Below, one piece after another: positions 45,111-53,123 of a stretch of DNA of 64,000 bases (positions are counted from its first letter, which is position 1; every line of letters begins with the position of its first letter). A program made the translations under genes and the position numbers. The DNA is from Tildeniella nuda ZEHNDER 1965/U140. Its GTDB lineage: Bacteria > Cyanobacteriota > Cyanobacteriia > Leptolyngbyales > Leptolyngbyaceae. The stretch spans positions 124,001 to 188,000 of the forward strand of contig JAHHIG010000008.1 of assembly GCA_019358895.1 (NCBI GenBank). The letters are read 5' to 3'. The notes below the pieces were generated by a model, which did no database searches, had not been told where the DNA came from, and saw only the letters and a program-made list of their open reading frames with translations.

Positions 45111-45767
45111 ATGTGTGGACGATTTAGCCTCACTCAATCAACGGCAGCGCTTGCGGAAACATTCCAACTGGAGGAACTACCCGCATGGCAGCCACGTTAC
45201 AACATTGCACCGACTCAAACGGTGATTGCGATCGCCAACGCATCCGGCTCACCACAAGCGCGACTGCTGCGTTGGGGGTTGATACCCAGTTGGGCTAAGA
45301 ATCAGACAATTGGGGCAAAGCTCATCAATGCTCGTGCTGAGACTGTGGCTGAAAAGCCTTCGTTCCGTGCGGCATTCAAGCAGCGGCGTTGCTTGATTCT
45401 GGCAGATGGTTTTTATGAGTGGCAGCGAGTCGATCGCAAGACCAAGCAACCCTATTACTTTCAATTAGCTAACAAGCAGCCGTTTGCCTTTGCAGGGCTG
45501 TGGGAGCGCTGGCAGGGTGATGGTGATGTCGTTGAAACCTGCACGATTCTCACCACGCAGGCGAATGAGTTGTTGCAGCCCCTTCACGATCGGATGCCCG
45601 TCATGATTGATTCACAGGATTACGATCGCTGGCTAGAGCCAACGCTGGCACCTGATCACCAAGCCTTACTGCACCCCTACAATGCTGCTTTGATGCAAGG
45701 CTATCGTGTGAGCGATCGAGTCAATCGCGCTACGAACGAAAGCCCTGACTGTATAAATCCGCTTTAG
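45111..45767 (+). CDS. SRAP-family (HMCES/YedK) abasic-site-binding protein
   Basis: 218 residues from ATG 45111, beginning MCGRFSL with the catalytic Cys2 that forms a thiazolidine crosslink to abasic sites in single-stranded DNA. Further family blocks are PRYNIAPTQ, LRWGLIPSWAK, INARAETVAEKPSF, RRCLILADGFYEW and HDRMPVMI (catalytic His). It protects forks at abasic lesions. The open frame upstream of Met1 cannot be used because Cys must follow the removed Met. Confidence 0.93.
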   Translation: MCGRFSLTQSTAALAETFQLEELPAWQPRYNIAPTQTVIAIANASGSPQARLLRWGLIPSWAKNQTIGAKLINARAETVAEKPSFRAAFKQRRCLILADGFYEWQRVDRKTKQPYYFQLANKQPFAFAGLWERWQGDGDVVETCTILTTQANELLQPLHDRMPVMIDSQDYDRWLEPTLAPDHQALLHPYNAALMQGYRVSDRVNRATNESPDCINPL

Positions 45768-45911
45768 TTTCTCTTTCCTCACAGGCTGAAACGATTAGCG
45801 CGTGAGGTAGCAATGTGAGGCACTGACTCACTCACCAACAACTTCCACTCTCCCTCTTCCAGCCTTCCCCAAGCCGTGCAATAATGATGCGACTGTCGTC
45901 CGAGCACGCTA

Positions 45912-46970
45912 ATGGTACAAGCACCCCAACGTCTAGACGCTATCCATAGCGTTTCAAGAGCTTTTGAGCCGAGTGTCGATCTCCACTTTCGGTTACCTGA
46001 CCCAGAAGATGAGCTGATCCCAGAACTGGAGTTTCAGGAGCAGGTGGAGCAGGCGTGGCAGGTGTGCGATCGCTTTGACCTGCAAACCGACATCTGGCGC
46101 GGACGCATTTTACGGGCAGTACGCGATCGTGAAAAGCGACATGGAGACGGACGCGGTACAGGCTTTCTCAACTGGCTGAAAGACCGCGAAATCAGCAAAA
46201 GTCAGGCGTACACCATGATTGAGCTGGCGAACAGTGCCGATACGCTCTTGGACGGTGGCTATCTGGAACCCGAAGATGTCAACCAGTTTAGCAAACGAGC
46301 GTTTGTAGAAACGGCGCAATCGGCTCCCGAAGTGCAGCAAATGGTGAGTGATGCGGCTCATCGCGGCGATCGCATTACCCGTCGTGAAGTCCGTCAGCTT
46401 TCGGATGACTGGACGGCGATGACATCAGATCTGCTGCCTACTGAAGTGAAACAAAAAGCGGCTGACCATACCATTCCGGCAAAATATCTTGCGCCGTTGG
46501 TCAAGGAAATGCAAAAACTACCAGAGAGCCACCAGGTTTCGATTCGCGCTGCCGTTGCGGAAACGCCCGACGTGGATACCCTCAAGCAAGCCACCTCTGA
46601 GGCACGCTATCTATGGCGCTACCTGGAAGCTGCTGCAAATGTGCAGGCACTCAACAACGAATCCCTCAATTTGGAATTGGCGCTTGAAGAAGCGCTCCGC
46701 CTTGGCTGTCTCAGTTCTGCTGCTGATTTGGTCAACCATGCTGCTCAGCTTGAGCAAACGGTGACGAAGCTTTATCTCACCTGGAAGCGCCTGAATGCTC
46801 TTTCTGAGCGACTCTACCTTGACAGCGGTGCGAGTACGCCGCATTTGCGATCGCTCCTCAGTTGTCTTGCGCCCCTCTCTGGCGACATCATTGAAACCTC
46901 ACTGACAGGCGGCGGCGATCGAACGATTCGTCTCCAGGTGTTGTCGAATGCAGACGTGGAAACGCCTTAA
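45912..46970 (+). CDS. DUF3102-like cyanobacterial protein
   Basis: 352 residues, soluble, helical. The segment RGRILRAVRDREKRHGDGRGTGFLNWLKDREISKSQAYTMIELANSADTL matches the style of DUF3102, a helical unit that includes an HTH-like part found in phage and plasmid proteins. The rest contains GDRITRREVRQLSDDW and a C-terminal IRLQVLS strand. It may bind DNA. Function unknown; the frame has good codon use and follows a clean ATG. Confidence 0.55.
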   Translation: MVQAPQRLDAIHSVSRAFEPSVDLHFRLPDPEDELIPELEFQEQVEQAWQVCDRFDLQTDIWRGRILRAVRDREKRHGDGRGTGFLNWLKDREISKSQAYTMIELANSADTLLDGGYLEPEDVNQFSKRAFVETAQSAPEVQQMVSDAAHRGDRITRREVRQLSDDWTAMTSDLLPTEVKQKAADHTIPAKYLAPLVKEMQKLPESHQVSIRAAVAETPDVDTLKQATSEARYLWRYLEAAANVQALNNESLNLELALEEALRLGCLSSAADLVNHAAQLEQTVTKLYLTWKRLNALSERLYLDSGASTPHLRSLLSCLAPLSGDIIETSLTGGGDRTIRLQVLSNADVETP

Positions 46971-46997
46971 CCATTTACGCCGCCTACTTTACGCTGC

Positions 46998-47243
46998 CTA
47001 CTTTCGCAGCACTTGCCTGAATCTTGCCCACAGATGGCGCGGATTAAGCCAATGGCGATATCGTTGTGCCACCTCTTTGCCCGCTAGCAACGCCCCAATC
47101 CAGAAAAAGATCTCGCCAAGAATGAGCAATCCTGGTACAAGCACAGCTTTCTGAGCCAGGGTAACTGGCATCAGGGGTATAGCCACGATCGCCAGCCACA
47201 TCAGGCAAGAAAAGACAATGAGAAAGAACCCAAATTGCTTCAT
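46998..47243 (-). CDS. Small two-helix membrane protein (transporter-suffix domain type)
   Basis: 81 residues with two membrane helices (FFLIVFSCLMWLAIVAIPL and LVPGLLILGEIFFWIGALLAG), then a basic tail KEVAQRYRHWLNPRHLW. This is the layout of the transporter-suffix domain proteins, sometimes fused to transporters. Function unknown. Divergent from the LOG gene with a 35-bp gap. Confidence 0.8.
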   Translation of the reverse strand: MKQFGFFLIVFSCLMWLAIVAIPLMPVTLAQKAVLVPGLLILGEIFFWIGALLAGKEVAQRYRHWLNPRHLWARFRQVLRK

Positions 47244-47278
47244 TCTGAACGTTTAGCACCTCTGAACCGTTCCCTCCC

Positions 47279-47863
47279 ATGATGAAACATATCTGCGTTT
47301 TCTGCGGCTCTAATCATGGAGTCCGATCGAGTTACAAAGCAGCGGCTCAAGCACTTGGGCAAGCGTTGGTCAGGCACGAGTTGGGTCTGGTGTATGGCGG
47401 CGGTAATGTCGGCTTGATGGGCACGATCGCTGACGCTGTTCTTGCTGCTGGAGGCACGGCGATCGGCGTGATGCCCCAGGCTTTAGTTGACAAAGAGCTG
47501 GCTCATAAGGGACTAACTCAACTGCATATCGTTGGTTCTATGCACGAACGCAAAGCGCTGATGGCAGAGCTGTCCGACGGCTTCATCGCACTTCCCGGCG
47601 GCTTCGGCACCTTTGAAGAGTTTTGCGAGGTGCTTACCTGGTCACAGCTAGGGTTTCACCAAAAGCCGTGTGGCTTGCTGAATGTCGATGACTATTACAG
47701 TCCGCTGATCGCCATGTTCGATCACGCTACCAGTGAGCAGTTTGTACGTCCTCCCCATCGATCGCTCGTCCTGGAAGCACAAGACCCCGATCGCTTGCTA
47801 GAAAAACTCGCAGCCTACAAGCCGATTGCCGTTCCGAAATGGATCGATCGCCAAGAAATTTAG
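47279..47863 (+). CDS. LOG-family protein (TIGR00730, cytokinin-activating type)
   Basis: 194 residues, Rossmann-like lysine-decarboxylase-fold. The family signature PGGFGTFEEF and GSMHERKALM are intact, with GGGNVGLMG for nucleotide binding. LOG proteins cleave N6-modified or plain AMP to the base and ribose-5-phosphate. The N-terminus MMKHICVFCGS is standard. No partner gene seen. Confidence 0.93.
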   Translation: MMKHICVFCGSNHGVRSSYKAAAQALGQALVRHELGLVYGGGNVGLMGTIADAVLAAGGTAIGVMPQALVDKELAHKGLTQLHIVGSMHERKALMAELSDGFIALPGGFGTFEEFCEVLTWSQLGFHQKPCGLLNVDDYYSPLIAMFDHATSEQFVRPPHRSLVLEAQDPDRLLEKLAAYKPIAVPKWIDRQEI

Positions 47864-48076
47864 TAGTGAGAATGAGTGCCGCTTTCGCCCTTTCTACTGC
47901 CCCCTTTCTCACCCACGTCCTACTTCCTACTTCCCATTCCCTCTCTTAAGTCTGAGTACAGGTCATCTCTTCAGGACGAGGGAAATGTCGATCGCGCAAG
48001 ACAGAATTAGTAGCGTAGATAACAAATTTAATTCCAAGTGAGCGAGACTTGATCTCTGCCGCTGGAAGGAGGAAAA

Positions 48077-48736
48077 ATGGCTTTAGGACATCACAAGCGC
48101 GCAGTTGGTACCTTTTCTAACTATAGCGATGCCGAAACGGCTGTGCGTGAGTTAAGAGATAGCGATTTCCCAATGGATCGAGTTTCGGTTGTCGGTCGTG
48201 ACACCGATCGTGCCGCTGATATTGCTGGTGCGGGTGCTGGCGACAGCCTCGGAGACAAAAGTAAGCAGGTGGCTCACGATACGCAAGCCGACGAAGGCGC
48301 AAAGAAAGGTGCCGCAGCAGGTGGTGCATTAGGTGGGCTGACAGGTCTACTGGTTGGGTTAGGTGCCCTTGCTATTCCTGGGATTGGTCCAGTGATGCTG
48401 GGTGGCGCGTTGGCAACCGCATTGGCAACGACTATTTCTGGTGGTGCGATCGGTGCCGCAGCGGGTGGTCTAGTCGGCGGTCTGGTTGGCTTAGGTATTC
48501 CTGAAGACCGTGCCAGAGTTTATAACGATAGCGTCTCTAAAGGCGGCTACCTGGTGATTGTTGACGGTTCTGAAGACGAAATCCGACGTGCAGAAACCGT
48601 CTTGAGCCATCGTGGTATTCAAGAATGGGGTGTTTATGACTCACCTGTGACGGATGCCGATCGGACAACTTACCCTACAGGCACTGGCACTGCCTATACA
48701 ACGAGTGAAACGACGCGGCGTGACCCTTTGCTCTAG
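48077..48736 (+). CDS. General stress protein with glycine-zipper membrane segment
   Basis: 219 residues. Residues about 8-50 form a ferredoxin-like unit (RAVGTFSNYSDAETAVRELRDSDFPMDRVSVVGRD). Then a long glycine-rich hydrophobic region (GGALGGLTGLLVGLGALAIPG and GGAIGAAAGGLVGGLVGLGIP), then a second alpha/beta unit (GYLVIVDGSEDEIRRAETVL). Fits the general-stress-protein family common in cyanobacteria. AAGGAGGA ribosome-binding site. Its TAG stop is the insertion point of a MITE. Confidence 0.82.
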   Translation: MALGHHKRAVGTFSNYSDAETAVRELRDSDFPMDRVSVVGRDTDRAADIAGAGAGDSLGDKSKQVAHDTQADEGAKKGAAAGGALGGLTGLLVGLGALAIPGIGPVMLGGALATALATTISGGAIGAAAGGLVGGLVGLGIPEDRARVYNDSVSKGGYLVIVDGSEDEIRRAETVLSHRGIQEWGVYDSPVTDADRTTYPTGTGTAYTTSETTRRDPLL

Positions 48737-48860
48737 GGCGCGTTATCAATTAGCTCCAAAACCCTGCGGTATCAGCCTGATCGCGCCCGCCCCAACACAC
48801 CGGGCTAGGGGCTGGCACACTTGCTGAAAAGCATGTGTAGTTGTAATTGATGACAGCCCC
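48736..48860. mobile_element. 125-bp MITE, copy 1, in the stop codon of the stress-protein gene
   Basis: Ends are imperfect inverted repeats (GGGCGCGTTATCAATTA and, from the other side, GGGGCTGTCATCAATTA; 13 of 17). TA flanks both ends, consistent with a TA target duplication of the IS630/Tc1-mariner kind. The body is about 90% identical by eye to the second copy at 56402-56526 in reverse orientation. No coding capacity. Confidence 0.85.
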
Positions 48861-48967
48861 TAGCCACTGCCAGTGCTCGAAGTGCCTTGTAGAGGTGAGC
48901 CTCAGCCCGTCTCTACAGGTCTCCTTTAACCAATACGATTTCAAACGAATACGATTTCAAACGAAGG

Positions 48968-49438
48968 ATGAAAACAATGAAAAAGATTATACCCCTGCTG
49001 CTAGGTGGCTTTTTGCTGGTAAGCACAGCCGCTTGCAACAATGCCAAAACTACGTCAGATGCTCCGAATGCCACCGACAACAATGGTCAGGTGCCCAAAG
49101 CCCAAGACGCTAAAACGGCTCAGGATGATGCGACGAACGACATTCGCAAGAAGCAAATGGAATCTGACATTCGGGCACGTGAGCAGCGCAACGAAGCTGG
49201 TGGCGATCAGATGAAACGAGCCGATGGTGATCTGGAAAGTGAAGTTCGTACCAAACTGGAAGCCAATATCCCCAACGGAAAACTTGTGGTCGATGCTAAA
49301 GATGGTGCAGTAACGGTCGGTGGCACTGTGCCAACACAGGCGCAGCTTGCTAAAGTTGAACCCTTAGCGAAGGAAATCAAGGGTGTTAAGAACGTTGCAG
49401 TTAAAGCAACCGTAGCTGCTCCCGCCGCCAAGCAGTAG
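48968..49438 (+). CDS. BON-domain lipoprotein
   Basis: 156 residues. N-terminal signal MKKIIPLLLGGFLLVSTAAC with a likely lipobox cysteine, then an Asn/Asp/Lys-rich linker. Residues about 80-150 are a BON domain (LESEVRTKLEANIPNGKLVVDAKDGAVTVGGTVPTQAQLAKVEPLAKEIKGVKNVAVK), which binds phospholipids or protects the envelope under stress. Alternative ATG 48977 would give MKKII and is equally possible. Own terminator follows. Confidence 0.88.
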   Translation: MKTMKKIIPLLLGGFLLVSTAACNNAKTTSDAPNATDNNGQVPKAQDAKTAQDDATNDIRKKQMESDIRAREQRNEAGGDQMKRADGDLESEVRTKLEANIPNGKLVVDAKDGAVTVGGTVPTQAQLAKVEPLAKEIKGVKNVAVKATVAAPAAKQ

Positions 49439-49463
49439 ACGCACAATCTAGTTAACGCTTTGT

Positions 49464-49491
49464 AAGGGGAGGCATCGCTTCCCCTTCTTTT
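49464..49491 (+). terminator. Intrinsic terminator of the BON lipoprotein gene
   Basis: AAGGGGA and TCCCCTT pair around a 9-base loop, followed by CTTTTG, 25 bp after the stop codon. Confidence 0.75.
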
Positions 49492-49552
49492 GTAGTTGGC
49501 TCGATCTATGCGTTCTAACCACGCTTCCATCGTCTTCTGATGAACCAATCCA

Positions 49553-51340
49553 TCACGGTTGATGTGCTGACTGCCGCGCCTGTAGCCAGTATTCCAGACT
49601 CACCAGCAACCAAAGCTTTACGCCATAGCGTCCCCAGATATCACCGTTGTACTCTAACCAGTTGCGGATGAGGGTTTGATTGAGATACGGAGCGATCGCG
49701 GCGTTGCGGCTTAGTAAGAGCGATCGTGCTTGGCGGTTCCAATGCTCCCGAAACCCAAGCTGTACGGGCACCATCATGCCGCTCTTGGAACGGTGAACAA
49801 TCGCTGCTGGCAACAAATCGGCAACGGCTTGCTTCAGAACAGCTTTTTCCTGTACGCCTGAGAGCTTGTAATCTGGCGGTATGGTCATGCTTAACTCAAT
49901 AACCCGTGGATCGAAGAGCGGCGATCGACCATCAATACCTGCCGCACGAGTCAGGTTATTCACTTTCGTCAAAATTTGATCCGCACCTTTGAAGGTGATG
50001 TTGAGTGCCATCAGCCGATTCAAGTAGCGATCGCTTGAATGCAGAACTGGCGTAAAGACCGATGCTTCTGACTGTACCGCTACCCAGATTTCGGGCTTCA
50101 GCAGTTGGGGCAAATCCGCCGCACACTTCTGAAACGAGTGCAGATAAGCTTGCAATGCATTCTGTGAAGCGATGCCGCCATACAGAGCATTGATGAGCAT
50201 CGGCTGATTTTTGGGTCCGCCAAAGCAGGGATCGCCGCCCTCTCCATTGAGCACCGTCTGCACGGAATCTGCTGCCAAACGTCCCAGCAGTAGATTCGGC
50301 ACCGTCAGGGGATCACCGATCGGGTCATCTAGTGCTGCCATTGTCTCTGGCAGGTGCTCCCACATATCCTTAAAGGTGATTTCCAGGATGTGGTGCTGCG
50401 TTTGACAGTGCTGCGCCACCAAGTTGGAAAATTCAAGCTCGTTGGGGCGATCGGCACCAAAATGAATCGAATAGGTGTGTAGTGGCGCATCGTGAAGTTT
50501 CGCTGCCAATGCCGTAATGCAGCTAGAATCCAAGCCACCAGAGAGAAAGACCCCCACGGGTTCTCCTGGCGGCAAATGCTCCTGCACAACCTGCTCAAGC
50601 AACGATCGGAGACGATCGCCATGCCACTCCAACGGCTGGTCGGGATGTGTAATTTGTTCTTGCAGGTGCCAATACGGTTGTATCGTCTCATCCGGCAGTT
50701 GCACTGAACTGCCGGGGCGTACTTCTCGCACCTGCTGCCAAAGGGTGCGTTCTCCAGGCACAAACGCGCAGCAGAGATAATCGCGCAAAGCTACCAGATC
50801 GATGGCTGCGGAAACGTAAGGCGCGATCGCACTCAAGGTTGGAGCAATCCAACGAGTCGCACCGTCTGTTGTGTAGTAAAGGGTGCGGACACCAGCCCGA
50901 TCGCGCCCTAAATAGAGCTGTTGCCGTTCTCGATCCCACACCACAAGCGCAAATGCCCCCGGCAACTTTGACCAGGTGGTGATCCCTTCTCGTTCCCAGA
51001 GTTGAGCCACCAGCCAGCGATCGCGCTCAAGCAGCGTCGCCTCTTGATTTTCGACAACAAGTGCGATGTCAAACTCTCGCATCAGAAGTGCGCGATCGGG
51101 CAACCACACATCACCAATCAGCACAAAACGCTGGCTGGGGCTAATGGTGACTGAAGACTGATTGCGATCGCTAGCGACGATCGCCACATGATCATCCCGC
51201 CAAACAGTCGGCTCCTCTACCGCATTAACTGCACCATACACCACACGCCATGCTGAAACATCTGATGCCGATGGTGTGGGTGGACATGCAGGAAACCCGC
51301 GCCACCAATGCTTTAAACTCACAGCTTCTCGTACGTGCAA
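49553..51340 (-). CDS. Asparagine-synthetase homologue lacking the glutaminase cysteine
   Basis: 595 residues. The C-terminal synthetase domain is intact (PP-loop VFLSGGLDSSCITALAAKL; NGEGGDPCFGG; AAGIDGRSPLFD). The N-terminal Ntn-type domain is recognisable (GAFALVVWDRERQQLYLGRDRAGVRTLYY), but the chain begins MHVREAVSLKHWW instead of MCGI, so Cys2 for glutamine hydrolysis is absent. It may use free ammonia, or make an amide or beta-lactam-like product from another substrate. Monocistronic. Confidence 0.85.
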   Translation of the reverse strand: MHVREAVSLKHWWRGFPACPPTPSASDVSAWRVVYGAVNAVEEPTVWRDDHVAIVASDRNQSSVTISPSQRFVLIGDVWLPDRALLMREFDIALVVENQEATLLERDRWLVAQLWEREGITTWSKLPGAFALVVWDRERQQLYLGRDRAGVRTLYYTTDGATRWIAPTLSAIAPYVSAAIDLVALRDYLCCAFVPGERTLWQQVREVRPGSSVQLPDETIQPYWHLQEQITHPDQPLEWHGDRLRSLLEQVVQEHLPPGEPVGVFLSGGLDSSCITALAAKLHDAPLHTYSIHFGADRPNELEFSNLVAQHCQTQHHILEITFKDMWEHLPETMAALDDPIGDPLTVPNLLLGRLAADSVQTVLNGEGGDPCFGGPKNQPMLINALYGGIASQNALQAYLHSFQKCAADLPQLLKPEIWVAVQSEASVFTPVLHSSDRYLNRLMALNITFKGADQILTKVNNLTRAAGIDGRSPLFDPRVIELSMTIPPDYKLSGVQEKAVLKQAVADLLPAAIVHRSKSGMMVPVQLGFREHWNRQARSLLLSRNAAIAPYLNQTLIRNWLEYNGDIWGRYGVKLWLLVSLEYWLQARQSAHQP

Positions 51341-51600
51341 TAGGGCAATCTTAAACGAGTTGTCAGCAGCAACGGTAGGTGGTTAGCGGTCAGCAGTCAG
51401 CGATCAGCCATCAGCTAGCTATTAGCGATCAGCCGTCAGCGCTCGGCTAGTCGTTTCTATCTGTACAGGCATGAGTAAGCAGTCTTTGATCTGGCAGCAG
51501 TAGAAGCCGACCATTGAACGCTTTCAAGGTGCCCGTTCTTCGCTGTCAATGGCTGCTGCATTGACCAAAAGCTGACTGCTGATGGCTGACCGATTTCAAG
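51341..51600. other. Heptamer-rich intergenic region
   Basis: Mixed GGTCAGC/GATCAGC/CATCAGCT heptamers at about 51380-51440 and 51566-51592. No gene seen. Confidence 0.5.
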
Positions 51601-52077
51601 CTAGTACGATCGACTATTGCCTTTTTGAATATCCCGCGCCATCGCTCGAAACGTATCCAGGTTGGAATCTTCACGACGACGCTCTCTCGGATCTTTGATT
51701 TTGGGCGGATTGTCGGCTTTAGGCGTTGTCCAACCGCTGATTGGCGCTTTCTGCGCGGCAAAGGTTGAAGACCTGACGGTCGCCTGTGAGCCTTGTAGCG
51801 CGATCGCCTGATCTTTCTGCGCCTGCGATCGTTGGATTGAAGAAACTAACGAGGTTGTCCGGGGTACTTCACCATCAAGAGTTTTGGGGAACGATCGCTT
51901 AACCTCCCGTGCTGCCTGCATATAGTCGATGTCTCCAAACGTTTTGGCATCGCTAGAGTCAAGGTAAAAGGCTTGTGGCTTCGGCTTTGGCAGTCTTGGC
52001 GCAGCTTCTGGTGGTGGAGCCGATTCGGTATCCGCCGCTTGCTTGGCTCTAAAGATGCCTTTAATGAATCCAACCAT
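51601..52077 (-). CDS. Conserved-type cyanobacterial hypothetical protein
   Basis: 158 residues, largely disordered and basic. N-terminal MVGFIKGIFRAKQ amphipathic helix, then a Pro-rich stretch and the well-conserved-looking KPQAFYLDSSDAKTFGDIDYM, followed by a Ser/Gln/Lys-rich tail ending FRAMARDIQKG. No membrane segment or enzyme motif. I believe this type is widespread in cyanobacteria but cannot name a function. Confidence 0.6.
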   Translation of the reverse strand: MVGFIKGIFRAKQAADTESAPPPEAAPRLPKPKPQAFYLDSSDAKTFGDIDYMQAAREVKRSFPKTLDGEVPRTTSLVSSIQRSQAQKDQAIALQGSQATVRSSTFAAQKAPISGWTTPKADNPPKIKDPRERRREDSNLDTFRAMARDIQKGNSRSY

Positions 52078-52422
52078 GTGGCGTTATCCTGCTGTTACTT
52101 TATGTAAAGTATTATAAGTATTTATAACTGACCCCGGCAATGCTTTCAAGAAAAAGGATTTGAGGCATTGAGAAAGATTTAGCTGTCAGCTATCAGCTAT
52201 CAACCGTCAGCTACTTGCAGTGAGAATAGTTGAGCGAGCAGCATCAAAGTAGCTACTGCTTACTAACGACTGACCGCTGACCGCTGACCGCTAATCTCAA
52301 GGTCGAATCACGTGATGCAGGTCTAACGACTATCAGCTACTTGCAGTGAGAATAGTTGAGCGAGCAGCATCAAAGTAGCTACTGCTTGCGAAAGGCTGAC
52401 CGCTGACCGCTAACCGCTAATT
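52078..52422. other. Intergenic region with duplicated segment
   Basis: Contains AGCTATC-type heptamers near 52182-52205 and the first copy of the 126-bp tandem duplication (below). No gene. Confidence 0.6.
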
Positions 52423-52459
52423 TCAAGGTCGAATCACACGATGCATGTCTAATGACGGC
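52208..52459. repeat. 126-bp tandem duplication covering the dinB 3' end
   Basis: Unit A (52208-52333) and unit B (52334-52459) share about 54 identical starting bases (CAGCTACTTGCAGTGAG onward), then TGACCGC heptamers, then AAGGTCGAATCAC. Unit B includes the last 13 codons and stop of the DinB gene. Unit A retains a diverged copy of those codons (minus strand SLDLHHVIRP, versus SLDMHRVIRP). Confidence 0.85.
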
Positions 52460-52914
52460 GGTGCTACATTTGTCTGCGTCAGCATGTCGTGAATTTGTCC
52501 GCGATGATGCGTTTGATGGTTGAAAAAATGAGCGACCAGCAGAGCGGCAGGATCATCAAGCTGCCGCCCTTGATTGTTGACATACTGAATGGACTGCGCC
52601 AGAAACTCATTGGTCAAGCCAGCAGCAAAGGTTTCGATGTGCTCGTCTTGAGCAACGCGAGCAACCCGCAAGGCATCAAAGTTTTCATAGAGAATGGCGT
52701 TGAGACCGATTGACGGTGTAGTGCCGCCTTCAAAACGGGTCACCCAAATGCGATCGCCCACCATAATGTGATTGAGCGTGCCATGAATACTCTTAAAGAA
52801 TGCTGGGCGAGTGCAGGTACGTTCTGCCTCTGAAAGCTGCGCGCAAGCATCGTAAAGTTTGCAGTTTGCAAGGGTGTTGTAACGTGCCAGCGTTTGGAAA
52901 TGTTGAACGAGCAT
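52423..52914 (-). CDS. DinB-family four-helix protein
   Basis: 163 residues of the DinB/YfiT-like helical bundle. The family metal ligands are visible: His in HGTLNHIMVGDRIW, and the HxxxH in LVAHFFNHQTHHRGQIHDML. DinB proteins are metal-dependent, often thiol-transferase related, with unknown substrates. N-terminus LVQHFQTLARYNTLANCKLYDA is typical. The 3' end lies inside a tandem duplication. Confidence 0.9.
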   Translation of the reverse strand: MLVQHFQTLARYNTLANCKLYDACAQLSEAERTCTRPAFFKSIHGTLNHIMVGDRIWVTRFEGGTTPSIGLNAILYENFDALRVARVAQDEHIETFAAGLTNEFLAQSIQYVNNQGRQLDDPAALLVAHFFNHQTHHRGQIHDMLTQTNVAPPSLDMHRVIRP

Positions 52915-52980
52915 GGGGGAGGCGCGAAACGGAGATTTGAGTTTTAACTTCTGACTACACTTTTAGTCTTTAGTGAAGAG

Positions 52981-53118
52981 GGAGTAGGGAGTGGGGAGTG
53001 GGGAGTGGGGAGTCGGGAGTCGGGAGTAAGGGAGTAGGGAGTGGGGAGTCGGGAGTGAGGCTGTTTTCGCCTTTAGCCTTTAGCCTTTAGCCTTTAGCCT
53101 TTAGCCTTTAGCCTTTAC
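52981..53118. repeat. Two adjacent heptamer arrays
   Basis: First, eleven GGAGTGG-type units (52981-53058: GGAGTAG, GGAGTGG, GGAGTCG and variants, with one inserted G). Then seven CCTTTAG-type units (53070-53118, the last CCTTTAC). They fill the whole gap between the TPR gene's 3' end and the DinB gene's 5' end. Confidence 0.92.
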
Positions 53119-53123
53119 TTTCG

